From Candidatus Thiodubiliella endoseptemdiera (GTDB lineage: Bacteria; Pseudomonadota; Gammaproteobacteria; PS1; Pseudothioglobaceae), in the NCBI GenBank assembly GCA_013416635.1, contig JACCHT010000001.1, positions 1,240,001-1,304,000 of the forward strand: DNA of 64,000 nt, written 5' to 3'. A program made the position numbers and the translations under genes. The number at the start of each line of letters is the position of its first letter. Within the stretch, counting starts at the first letter, position 1. The notes under the pieces were generated by a model that was not told the origin of the DNA, did no database searches, and was given only the letters and a program-made list of their open reading frames with translations. Positions 17,817-27,137 of the stretch are shown one piece after another.

Positions 17817-19196
17817 TTAATCCCTAATGCAACGAACGCTCAAACCGTAGGCACGATTAGTGCTGCCGAAACCCGCAGTGTCACTGCCGATGTCCAAACT
17901 GCGACCATTCGACCCACGAGCAGAGCGACTCCACAAGTAGACGTCAGAGCCAACATCGTTAAGCGCGCCATTCGCACGATAGCGATAGCCAGCAACTGGG
18001 ATTTTGAGGAAGCTGGAGAAGGCTGTGGCGCTGTTAATAACATCCGTGGTAGTGGCACCGGCGGTATCTGCTGTTAGCTCTGCCTCTGTTGGCACACTAA
18101 AGCCTGCTGGGCAAATGTCATTTGCTCCGCCATCTGCCCAAGCACTGGTTCTACTGCTACCAGTTGAGTCTGCAGTGCTCCAGTCGCTTGAAGAGGTAAT
18201 AAATTTATTTATTGCTGGGGTGATGGTAGTTGCCAATGTTGCTGTTATGCCTGAAGTTCTAGATTCGTGCCCATCATCATTTCTACCCCATTGGTAGAGA
18301 TTGCCATAACAAGCAGAATCTGTAGATGAGGCACAAACTTGAGTGGCACCGAGGTTTCTATCGAGCCAGATTCTGTTTGTGTCAGGAGATTTCACTGTCT
18401 TATAAGTTGAGCCCTTAAACATAACGGTTTCAGCTACAAAAGGATTCACCGCAGTAATCATTGCTTGCACCTCTGCCTGAGTCGCAGGAGAGGAAAAACT
18501 ACCTGGATTGTCATTAATGTAGGCTTGGTAAGCAGCTAAATTAGCATCAACAAAACCCGTGAGTGCTGGCAGAATTGCACCAAACTCAGCGATAGTGGTA
18601 TCAGAAGTGCTAGCAGTGTTGGCATCGGTGCCGATGTCTGCTAGAACGCTGCTTGAGGCAGCAGCAGTAACTGTTGCATTCACCGCAGTAACCAATGCTT
18701 GTGAGTCAATGCCGTAAATACTAATCTCGCTGCGACCAGAGCCAATGCTGTTAGCATATTCATTGGCTTTGTCATTAATAAAACCCTCAGTGGTGCTGAT
18801 GGCTTTGTTTTTGAGTTGGTTTGCTACATTGGTGCTTAGAGTTTTGCCAAATTGGTTGGCATTGTTTGAGTCAGTGCCGCCTAGGGTATTACGCACAGTG
18901 CTCGCGACTTCTTTGAGTAAGGTGGTGGCTTGGTTGTCTTTTTTATTAACGGCTTGGGTGTTGTTCCAGTTGTAGGTGTAAGGTTTGCTAAAATCTAGGT
19001 AGGCGGCTTTGTTGAATTGCTGAGTGTCTGAGACTACATTAAGAGATAGGGTAAGTAAACTAACACTGAAAAGGTATTTTAGTTTGGTTAATGCAGTAGA
19101 ACCCGCGCGCGCGATATTTACGGCTTGGGCTGGGGTTTTGGTAAAGGTGTTTTTAAGGAAGTGAATTAATTTGATTTTTATTATAGTATTTGTCAT
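17817..19196 (-). CDS. DGR target A: surface protein with C-type-lectin-like variable tail
   Basis: About 459 aa from ATG 19196, chosen because AGGTG lies 6 nt upstream. A long N-terminal signal region (hydrophobic YLFSVSLLTLSL) and a helical leader are shared with target B. The inverse-autotransporter barrel is deleted: the sequence jumps from GIDSQAL straight into one passenger repeat (VTAVNATV). The C-terminal domain (WLDRNLGA, YQWGRNDDG, ICPAGFSVPTEAEL, SVRCIRD) matches the Fibrobacter-type paralogous, formylglycine-enzyme/C-lectin fold common in DGR targets. VR1 forms its last 60 residues. Without the barrel its export to the surface is doubtful. Confidence 0.85.
   Translation of the reverse strand: MTNTIIKIKLIHFLKNTFTKTPAQAVNIARAGSTALTKLKYLFSVSLLTLSLNVVSDTQQFNKAAYLDFSKPYTYNWNNTQAVNKKDNQATTLLKEVASTVRNTLGGTDSNNANQFGKTLSTNVANQLKNKAISTTEGFINDKANEYANSIGSGRSEISIYGIDSQALVTAVNATVTAAASSSVLADIGTDANTASTSDTTIAEFGAILPALTGFVDANLAAYQAYINDNPGSFSSPATQAEVQAMITAVNPFVAETVMFKGSTYKTVKSPDTNRIWLDRNLGATQVCASSTDSACYGNLYQWGRNDDGHESRTSGITATLATTITPAINKFITSSSDWSTADSTGSSRTSAWADGGANDICPAGFSVPTEAELTADTAGATTTDVINSATAFSSFLKIPVAGYRYRANGALNDVGSDVYLWSRSARGSNGRSLDIGSDTAGFGSTNRAYGLSVRCIRD
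17820..17999 (-). repeat. DGR variable repeat 1 (VR1)
   Basis: Gap-free 180-bp partner of the TR at 16313-16492. It encodes the last residues of target A. TR Asn codons become Tyr, Asp, Ser, Gly, Arg or Thr, while the frame residues LWSRSA and SVRCI are kept. Five of about 24 differences are not at adenines, so some ordinary drift of TR or VR has also occurred. Confidence 0.93.
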
Positions 19197-19273
19197 GCTT
19201 GGCACCTGATTCTAATTAAAATTTTCAAGGATTATACCATTGCCCCTGTGCAAATTTTTTATCTTTTTTATTA

Positions 19274-19434
19274 GAGACCTTTGCATAAATAGGGATGATT
19301 AGCAAAATGACAGATTTTATTAAATTGGAAATTTTTTAAATCCACTCCTAGCAGGGCTAAGGGTGTTTTTAAAAAGTTTGTAATTTGATGAAAGATGGCG
19401 TTTTGATGATTATTCATATTTATGCAAAGGTCTC
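19274..19434 (+). mobile_element. 161-bp palindromic MITE, copy 7 (duplication junction)
   Basis: Full-length copy with hybrid flanks. The left flank (TTTTTTATTA) equals the region upstream of target B. The right flank (ATCAAGGTAAATCGCTCGA) equals the RT interior beside copy 6. It therefore marks the junction of a tandem duplication. Confidence 0.95.
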
Positions 19435-19713
19435 ATCAAGGTAAATCGCTCGATAAATCAAATGGTGCACCACTCTATCGGAAAAATCTGCTGCAAAAAT
19501 TTCACGCTTAACGGGTTTGTTAATCATAAACACTGTGGATGGCTTAGGTTGGTAAGTTCGATTATTAATCTGTGTTGCCAATTCAATCAATTTTGATTCA
19601 TAATCAAACTCAAATTCCAACTGATTTTAGGTATTGCGCTTGTTTTTGCGCGCATCATAATAAGCCAAATACAACTGGTAAGCCAAATTTTCATAATCTT
19701 TATTGTTTTTCAT
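19435..19713 (-). pseudogene. DGR reverse transcriptase N-terminal fragment, copy 2
   Basis: Near-identical to the RT N-terminus at 17418-17697. One Cys/Tyr difference and small indels separate them, and both carry the same early TAA. In this copy the LAYYDARKNKRN frame before the TAA is continuous. It ends at the MITE junction, so no catalytic motif remains. Confidence 0.92.
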
Positions 19714-19720
19714 TTTAAAA

Positions 19721-19749
19721 TCTAAAAAAAACTTGCGCCAAAGGCGCAA
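19721..19749 (-). terminator. Terminator between target gene B and RT fragment
   Basis: Duplicate of the 17705-17733 terminator: TTGCGCC-TTT-GGCGCAA followed by a T-run on the minus strand. Confidence 0.82.
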
Positions 19750-19758
19750 AAATCAAGC

Positions 19759-19786
19759 ACCCAGCCACCCTGCGGGATGTCTGGGT
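19759..19786 (-). other. Hairpin downstream of VR2
   Basis: Same inverted repeat as at 17746-17773 (ACCCAG/CTGGGT arms), about 45 nt 3' of VR2. It is the second instance of the putative DGR target-recognition stem-loop. Confidence 0.55.
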
Positions 19787-19832
19787 CAAGGGACGAAGTG
19801 TGCAAATAAATCAAAGTGTCACGCTACGCTTA

Positions 19833-20010
19833 ATCCTTAATGCAACGAACGCTAGAACCGAAGGCACGATTATCGCTGTAGAAATCGCACCGCCACTACT
19901 GAAGCCCAAAAGCGACCACGCGACCCATTAGCAGAGCGACTCCACAAGTAGGCGTCAGAGCCAACAGAGTAAAGCGTGCCACTCATACGATCGCGGTAGC
20001 CAGCAACTGG
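19833..20010 (-). repeat. DGR variable repeat 2 (VR2), frameshifted
   Basis: 178 bp aligned to the TR. About 20 of 24 substitutions are at TR adenines, and two 1-nt deletions lie where runs of T would be expected on the coding strand. The deletions throw the last residues of target B out of frame. It differs from VR1 at many of the same adenine sites, so it was diversified separately. Confidence 0.9.
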
Positions 20011-20639
20011 GATTTTGAGGAAGCTGGAGAAGGCTGTGGCGCTGTTAATAACATCCGTGGTAGTGGCACTGGTGGTATCTGCTGTTAGCTCTTCCTCTGT
20101 TGGCACACTAAAGCCTGTTGGGCAAATGTCATTTGCTCCGCCATCTGTCCAAGCACTGATTCTACTGCTACCAGTTGAGTCTGCAGTGCTCCAGTCGCCT
20201 GAAGAGGTAGAAGAGGTAGAAGTGGTAATAAATTTATTTATTGCTGGGGTGATGGTAGTTACCGATGTTGCTGTTGTGCCTGAAGTTCTAGATTCGTGCC
20301 CATCATCATTTCTACCCCATTGGTAGAGATTGCCATAACAAGCAGAATCTGTAGATGAGGCACAAACTTTAGTGGCACCGAGGTTTCTATCGAGCCACAT
20401 TTTGTTTGTGTCAGGAGATTTCACTATCTTATAAGTTAAGTTCTTAAAGATAACGGTTCCAGCTACAACAGAAGGATTCACCGCAGTAATCATTGCTTGC
20501 ACCTCTGCCTGAGTCGCAGGAGAGGAAAAACTACCTGGATTGTCATTAATGTAGGCTTGGTAAGCAGCTAAATTAGCATCAACAAAACTCATGAGTGCTG
20601 GCAGAATTGCACCAAACTCAGCGATAGTGGTATCAGAAG

Positions 20640-23060
20640 TGCTAGCAGTGTTGGCATCGGTGCCGATGTCTTCTAGAACGCTGTTTGAGGCATTCACCGC
20701 AGTAACCATTGCTTGTACCTCTGCCTGAGTCGCAGGAGAGGCAAAACTACCTGATTGCATAAGTAGCTGGTAAGCGTAAATTAGCATCAACAAAATCGTG
20801 AGTGCTGGCAGAATTGCACCAAACTCAGCGATAGTGGTATCGAAGTGCTAGCAGTGTTGGCATCGGTGCCGATGTCTGCTAGAACGCTGTTTGAGGCAGC
20901 AGCAGCAGCAACTGTTGCATTCACCGCAGTAACCATTGCTTGCACCTCTGCCTGAGTCGCAGGAGAGGCAAAACTACCTGAATTGGCATCAATGTAGGTT
21001 TGGTAATCAGTTAAATTAGCATCAACAAAACTCATGAGTGCTGGCAGAATTGCACCAAACTCAGCGATAGTGGTATCAGAAGTGCTAGCAGTGTTGGCAT
21101 CGGTGCCGATGTCTTCTAGAACGCTGTTTGAGGCAGCAGCAGCAACTGTTGCATTCACCGCAGTAACCATTGCTGACCTCTGCCTGAGTCGCAGAGGCAA
21201 ACTACCTGAATTGGCATCAATGTAGGTTTGGTAATCAGTTAAATTAGCATCAACAAAACTCATGAGTGCTGGCAGAATTGCACCAAACTCAGCGATAGTG
21301 GTATCAGAAGTGCTAGCAGTGTTGGCATCGGTGCCGATGTCTGCTAGAACGCTGTTTGAGGCAGCAGCAGCAGCAACTGTTGCATTCACCGCAGTAACCA
21401 TTGCTTGCACCTCTGCCTGAGTCGCAGGAGAGGCAAAACTACCTGGATTGGCATCAATGTAGGTTTGGTAATCAGTTAAATTAGCATCAACAAAACTCAT
21501 GAGTGCTGGCAGAATTACACCAAACTCAGCGATAGTGGTATCAGAAGTGCTAGCAGTGTTGGCATCGGTGCCGATGTCTGCTAGAACGCTGTTTGAGGCA
21601 GCAGCAGCAGCAACTGTTGCATTCACCGCAGTAACCATTGCTTGACCTCTGCCTGAGTCGCAGAGAGGCAAAACTACCTGAATTGGCATCAATGTAGGTT
21701 TGGTAATCAGTTAAATTAGCATCAACAAAACTCATGAGTGCTGGCAGAATTACACCAAACTCAGCGATAGTGGTATCAGAAGTGCTAGCAGTGTTGGCAT
21801 CGGTGCCGATGTCTTCTAGAACGCTGCTTGAGGCAGCAGCAGCAGCAACTGTTGCATTCACCGCAGTAACCATTGCTTGTACCTCTGCCTGAGTCGCAGG
21901 AGAGGCAAAACTACCTGAATTGGCATCAATGTAGGTTTGGTAATCAGTTAAATTAGCATCAACAAAACCCGTGAGTGCTGGCAGAATTACACCAAACTCA
22001 GCGATAGTGGTATCAGAAGTGCTAGCAGTGTTGGCATCGGTGCCGATGTCTGCTAGAACGCTGTTTGAGGCAGCAGCAGCAGCAGCAGCAGCAACTGTTG
22101 CATTCACCGCAGTAACCATTGCTTGTACCTCTGCCTGAGTCGCATGAGAGGCAAAACTACCTGAATTGGCATCAATGTAGGCTTGGTAATCAGCTAAATT
22201 AGCATCAACAAAACCCGTGAGTGCTGGCAGAATTGCACCAAACTCAGCGATAGTGGTATCAGAAGTGCTAGCAGTGTTGGCATCGGTGCCGATGTCTGCT
22301 AGAACGCTGCTTGAGGTAGCAGCAGCAGCAACTGTTGCATTCACCGCAGTAACCATTGCTTGTACCTCTGCCTGAGTCGCAGGAGAGGCAAAACTACCTG
22401 AATTGGCATCAATGTAGGCTTGGTAATCAGCTAAATTAGCATCAACAAAACCCGTGAGTGCTGGCAGAATTGCACCAAACTCAGCGATAGTGGTATCAGA
22501 AGTGCTAGCAGTGTTGGCATCGGTGCCGATGTCTTCTAGAACGCTGCTTGAGGCAGCAGCAGCAGCAACTGTTGCATTCACCGCAGTAACCATTGCTTGT
22601 ACCTCTGCCTGAGTCGCAGGAGAGGCAAAACTACCTGAATTGGCATCAATGTAGCTTGGTAATCAGCTAAATTAGCATCAACAAAACCCGTGAGTGCTGG
22701 CAGAATTGCACCAAACTCAGCGATAGTGGTATCAGAAGTGCTAGCAGTGTTGGCATCGGTGCCGATGTCTGCTAGAACGCTGTTTGAGGCAACAGCAGCA
22801 GCAGCAACTGTTACATTCACCGCAGTAACCATTGCTTGTACCTCTGTCCGAGTCGCATGAGAGGCAAAACTACCTGGATTGGCATCAATGTAGGTTTGGT
22901 AATCAGTTAAATTAGCATCAACAAAACCCGTGAGTGCTGGCAGAATTGCACCAAACTCAGCGATAGTGGTATCAGAAGTGCTAGCAGTGTTGGCATCGGT
23001 GCCGATGTCTTCTAGAACGCTGCTTGAGGCAGCAGCAGCAGTAACTGTTGTGTTCACTAT
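20640..23060 (-). repeat. Tandem array of about 11 passenger repeats, period near 236 bp
   Basis: The landmark GTGTTGGCATCGGTGCCGAT recurs eleven times at steps of mostly 231-244 bp, with one short step of about 205. Each unit encodes about 79 residues with VTAVNATVAAAAASNS, DIGTDANTASTSDTT and AEFGAILPAL. Poly-Ala length varies by GCA repeat number. Units are almost identical, implying recent amplification or gene conversion. One unit is present in target A. Confidence 0.92.
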
Positions 23061-25210
23061 TACTTGAATCTCAGCAGTGGTATCAGAGTCAGTGGTGGTT
23101 GCTGTAGCAATATCTGCATTAACAGCTGCTAGGTTACCAGCAGTAACCCCAGTAACCCCTGCATCGATATAGTCTTGCAGTGTTGGTACTACGTTGGTGC
23201 CGTCATAGTTACTAATTTTAACAATGGCTAGATTACCTTTGATAGTGCCTTCGCCCGTTGCGGTAGCGGCACTACCTGTTCTTCCTGAGCCTGTAGCACA
23301 AGCTGTGCCATCTCCTAAACCCATACCACCAGTTGCACAGCGGTTGATAGCGGTTGCCAAATCTTGATTTGCATCGTTTAAAGTGCCATCATCACTAATA
23401 TCTGTGGCTAAAGTAGCAATCGTAACTGCAGGACTACTCTCTTGCATTTGTGAGATGCCTGCAAGCACTAAGCCAAATTTACCCTTAGGGCTATCACCTG
23501 CTACTTCATTATTCAAATCCGTAGGGATAATGTTAGTTATATTAATGCCAGACAAACCGAAGGCGGTGGCAACCACAGTATTTTGATCAGCGATGTTAGC
23601 CGCTAAATTACCGGCAGCAGTAGCCAATCGATAAGCAATTTCAGATAACGGTGAGGTTATTAATGTTAACTCGCCTGTACCTGAATATATTGTAGCTGCA
23701 CGAAACATTGGCGCTGGAATAGTACTACCTGTTGCCTCATCGGTATAGCTACCGCCTGTACAAGTCATGGTAACCAAACCTGCTGGGATAACTACGCTGG
23801 ATAAATCAACGAGACCTCTGGCATCTGTGACACCTGAGCCGCCTGCAATAGCAACATTTGAAGCACTGTAAACCACACAACGGGCACCCACAGTGGTGGC
23901 GTTGTATTCACCCAATACAACACTTACGCCATTACTTACGCCATTTAGAAGTTTTTCAATACGGATTTTGTTGCTTCGTTCTACTGGGCTTAGGTCTGTT
24001 AAGTGAACAATGCCTTCGTTTTTGAAAGGGGTATCGCTAATACTAAAGTCAGTGAAACGCTCGTTGTCTTTAAAGGGTAATTGTGTTGTTAGGCGTGCAT
24101 AACTGGCGCGTTCTGCTGTGTTAGATTTCTCAGTGCCAATCTCAAGCTCAAGTGATGGGGTGAGTTTAACTTCCACGCCTAAGATGGTGCCTTTGATATC
24201 GGGACCTTGTTGTCCATCCCAATAATAACGCGATCCTTTGATTTTTGCCCAAGGTAGGTAAGGCGCTTGACCTTCGAGCTTAACATCATAACCAGGTAAA
24301 ACTTCTTCGGTGAAAGCACCAATGACTTTTTTGTCTGTGAGTGGATAATACTTATTGATATTGGCTTTAAAGTTTGTGCGTTGGTATTCTAAACCAAGAC
24401 TGAGGCGTTTGTGTTTAGACTTAGTCTCATAGTCGGTAAATAGGTTGATGCCTACAATGGATTTATCGTTTTCAAGTAAGAATCGTTGTCCAATACCTAA
24501 ATTGAGGGTGTTACGGCGTTCGCCATGATTCTCGCCTGAGTTAAGCCGACCTTGGAAGAAGGTTAAGTTCTTACTGTCTTTATCAAGCGTTGTTAAAGGT
24601 TGGATGGTTTTAATACTATAATCCAATGCTTGTGAGTCAATGCCGTAAATACTAATCTCGCTGCGACCAGAGCCAATGCTGTTAGCATATTCATTGGCTT
24701 TGTCATTAATAAAACCCTCAGTGGTGCTGATGGCTTTGTTTTTGAGTTGGTTTGCTACATTGGTGCTTAGAGTTTTGCCAAATTGGTTGGCATTGTTTGA
24801 GTCAATGCCGCCTAGGGCATTACGCACAGTGCCCGCGACTTCTTTGAGTAAGGTGGTGGCTTGGTTGTCTTTTTTATTAACGGCTTGGGTGTTGTTCCAG
24901 TTGTAGGTGTAAGGTTTGCTAAAATCTAGGTAGGCGGCTTTGTTGAATTGCTGAGTGTCTGAGACTACATTAAGAGATAGGGTAAGTAAACTAACACTGA
25001 AAAGGTATTTTAGTTTGGTTAATGCAGTAGAACCCCCGCGATATTTACGGCTTGGGCTGGGGTTTTGGTAAAGGTGTTTTTAAGGAAGTGAATTAATTTG
25101 ATTTTTATTATAGTATTTGTCATGCTTGGCACCTGATTAATTTAAAATTTTCAAAGATTATACCATTGACCTCCCCCCTGTGCAAATTTTTTTATCTTTT
25201 TTATTAGAGA

Positions 25211-25382
25211 GAGACCTTTGCATAAATATGAATAATCATCAAAACGCCATCTTTCATCAAATTACAAACTTTTTAAAAACACCCTTAGCCCTGCTAGAGC
25301 CCTGCTAGGAGTGGATTTAAAAAATTTCCAATTTAATAAAATCTGTCATTTTGCTAATCATCCCTATTTATGCAAAGGTCTC
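25211..25382 (-). mobile_element. 161-bp-family MITE, copy 8, with 11-bp internal duplication
   Basis: Inverted copy, 172 bp, because AGCCCTGCTAG is duplicated at the hairpin tip. Target duplication AGAGA. It lies upstream of target gene B and of gshB (opposite strands). Confidence 0.95.
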
Positions 25383-25504
25383 AGAGAATTTTAATTAATT
25401 GGCTGGTGCCAGGGTAAATAAGAGTGTCTTTAAAAACTCTGATGAAGTTTTTATAATAATCCACCTTATCTACAAGAACTACTATACTGCCAAAAGCCTC
25501 TATA

Positions 25505-26464
25505 ATGTCTACTATGAAAATCGCAGTATTAATGGATGATATCGCTAATATCAATCCGAAAAAAGACTCTTCTCTGGCTATGATGTTGGAGGCTTCACGC
25601 CGTTCGCATACGATTTACACCTTTGATAGCAACGATTTATTTGCAGAAGCAGGGGTGGTTTACGCCAATGCCTCGCTAACTAAGGTAAGGGATGATTTGA
25701 CATCTTGGTTTGAAAAACAACCCGTAGAAAAAATACCTCTTAGTGACTTTAAGGTGATTTTGATGCGTAAAGACCCGCCGTTCGATATGAATTATATTTA
25801 CGCCACTTATTTTTTAGAGCAGGCGGAAAAACAAGGGGTGTTGGTTGTTAATAAAGCCCAGTCATTGCGAGATGCGAATGAAAAACTTTTCGCTTTGAAT
25901 TTTCCAAATTGCTTGCCAAATACTTTAGTCAGTAGCAGTCAAACACAAATCAAAGCCTTCATTAAATCTCAAAAAACCGCTGTGGTCAAGCCACTAGATG
26001 GAATGGGTGGTCATGATATTTTCAAATTTAGCATAGGTGATAGTAACATTGACACCACTCTAAAACGCCTCACCGACAACGGTAATCGCCCGATTATGGC
26101 GCAAGAATTCTTGCCCGACATCGTCAAAGGTGATAAGCGCATTCTTATCATCAACGGCAAACCGATTGATTATGCCTTAGCCCGCATCCCCGCAAAAGGC
26201 AATTTCAAAGGTAATCTCGCTGCTGGCGCAACAGGTGTTGGACAGCCCTTAAATAAACGCGACTATTGGCTGTGCGAACAAATAGCGCCTACTTTAAAAG
26301 CTAAAGGCTTAATGTTTGTCGGATTAGATGTGATTGGTGATTTCATCACTGAAATTAATGTCACCAGTCCAACCTGCATTCGTGAACTAGATACGCAATT
26401 TAACCTTAATATTGCTGGTGTGCTATTTGATGCAATTGAGCAACAAATCAAACCCCGGAAATAA
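25505..26464 (+). CDS. gshB: GshB, glutathione synthetase
   Basis: 319 aa. ATP-grasp fold: AVLMDDIANINPKKDSSLAM at the start, VVKPLDGMGGHDIF glycine-rich loop, and INVTSPTCIRELD near the C-terminus are characteristic. It joins gamma-glutamylcysteine and glycine. The ATG at 25505 or one three codons later are both possible starts. Confidence 0.96.
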   Translation: MSTMKIAVLMDDIANINPKKDSSLAMMLEASRRSHTIYTFDSNDLFAEAGVVYANASLTKVRDDLTSWFEKQPVEKIPLSDFKVILMRKDPPFDMNYIYATYFLEQAEKQGVLVVNKAQSLRDANEKLFALNFPNCLPNTLVSSSQTQIKAFIKSQKTAVVKPLDGMGGHDIFKFSIGDSNIDTTLKRLTDNGNRPIMAQEFLPDIVKGDKRILIINGKPIDYALARIPAKGNFKGNLAAGATGVGQPLNKRDYWLCEQIAPTLKAKGLMFVGLDVIGDFITEINVTSPTCIRELDTQFNLNIAGVLFDAIEQQIKPRK

Positions 26465-26484
26465 CCTCAAAATCATTCAAACTG

Positions 26485-26574
26485 TCAGTAATGTAACTTG
26501 CAAGCAATTTGGTTAATACTGGCACCAGATTCAACTGCATCATCAATAATCAAGGTAGTTTTAAATTTTGCCAT
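26485..26574 (-). pseudogene. Fragment with a phosphoribosyltransferase PRPP-binding motif
   Basis: 29 codons, MAKFKTTLIIDDAVESGAS and 10 more. The LIIDDAVESGAS core matches the PRPP loop of class I phosphoribosyltransferases. Upstream coding sequence ends at MITE copy 9, which supplies a new in-frame N-terminus. The flanks of that MITE do not match, so sequence has been lost or moved. Too short to assign a substrate. Confidence 0.6.
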
Positions 26575-26577
26575 GCT

Positions 26578-26738
26578 GAGACCTTTGCATAAATAGGGAT
26601 GATTAGCAAAATGACAGATTTTATTAAATTGGAAATTTTTTAAATCCACTCCTAGCAGGGCTAAGGGTGTTTTTAAAAAGTTTGTAATTTGATGAAAGAT
26701 GGCGTTTTGATGATTATTCATATTTATGCAAAGGTCTC
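26578..26738 (+). mobile_element. 161-bp palindromic MITE, copy 9
   Basis: Full-length copy between crcB and a phosphoribosyltransferase fragment. Its flanks (ATGCT and TCAGT) do not match, suggesting recombination with another copy. Confidence 0.94.
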
Positions 26739-26744
26739 TCAGTA

Positions 26745-27137
26745 CTAGTTTCCCAATAAATAACGCGCAAGCACAACCCCTACGCCCACTGCCGACAGAG
26801 ACAGTGTAATATTCAATAAAATATTAAGACTGGCTTGCGCGTAATGTCCCATACTAATCATCTCAACCGATTCCCATGAAAGTGTTGACATTGTGGTTAA
26901 AGAACCAGTGAAACCAACCAAAAGTAACAATCGGTAAGCTTCATTCAACATTGCTTTTTCCAAAACAATCACCACCAAAATACCTGCAAAAAATGAGCCG
27001 ATGAGATTCGCACTTAAAGTGCCATAAGGAAATCCATATCCAAAAATTGAATTAATCAATATCGTTAAATAATAACGCAGGCTAGCGCCGATTGTTGCAC
27101 CAATGCCGATGGCAAAAACTGTTGGGAAAAAGGTCAT
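26745..27137 (-). CDS. crcB: CrcB/Fluc fluoride channel
   Basis: 130 aa with four predicted membrane segments. GATIGASLRYYL, TLSANLIGSFFAGIL and GFTGSLTTMSTLSWE are family signatures. It forms a dual-topology dimer exporting fluoride across the inner membrane. The ATG overlaps the rarA stop (ATGA). Confidence 0.95.
   Translation of the reverse strand: MTFFPTVFAIGIGATIGASLRYYLTILINSIFGYGFPYGTLSANLIGSFFAGILVVIVLEKAMLNEAYRLLLLVGFTGSLTTMSTLSWESVEMISMGHYAQASLNILLNITLSLSAVGVGVVLARYLLGN

Larger units (their letters stand above)
19830..25123 (-). pseudogene. DGR target B: inverse autotransporter (intimin/invasin-type) with repeat passenger and variable lectin tail, frameshifted
   Basis: Assembled across frames from ATG 25123. 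It has an extended signal region and a helical leader. An inverse-autotransporter barrel follows (about 24000-24600; LNLGIGQRFLLENDKSIVG, LSLGLEYQRTNFKANINKYY, PGYDVKLEGQAPYLPW). Then come an Ig-like/linker part, about eleven 236-bp repeats, and the lectin-like domain with VR2. Type Ve secretion would place the passenger on the cell surface as an adhesin. Breaks occur near 25040 (4 nt missing relative to target A), at several repeat boundaries and in VR2. Decay or assembly error in repeats are both possible. Confidence 0.85.

Noticed and set aside
18745-18975. Plus-strand ORFs over the autotransporter leader (also at 24676-24906)
   Set aside because: Shadow frames of the duplicated target leader; no ribosome-binding site or family resemblance.
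20787-22593. Separate short repeat-protein genes
   Set aside because: They are frame fragments of one repeat passenger (target B) split by small indels at repeat boundaries.
19274-25382. Duplication caused by recombination between MITE copies 6 and 8 as whole direct repeats
   Set aside because: Copy 8 is in the opposite orientation to copy 6, so full-length recombination would invert rather than duplicate; only the shared terminal repeat or GAGA microhomology fits.
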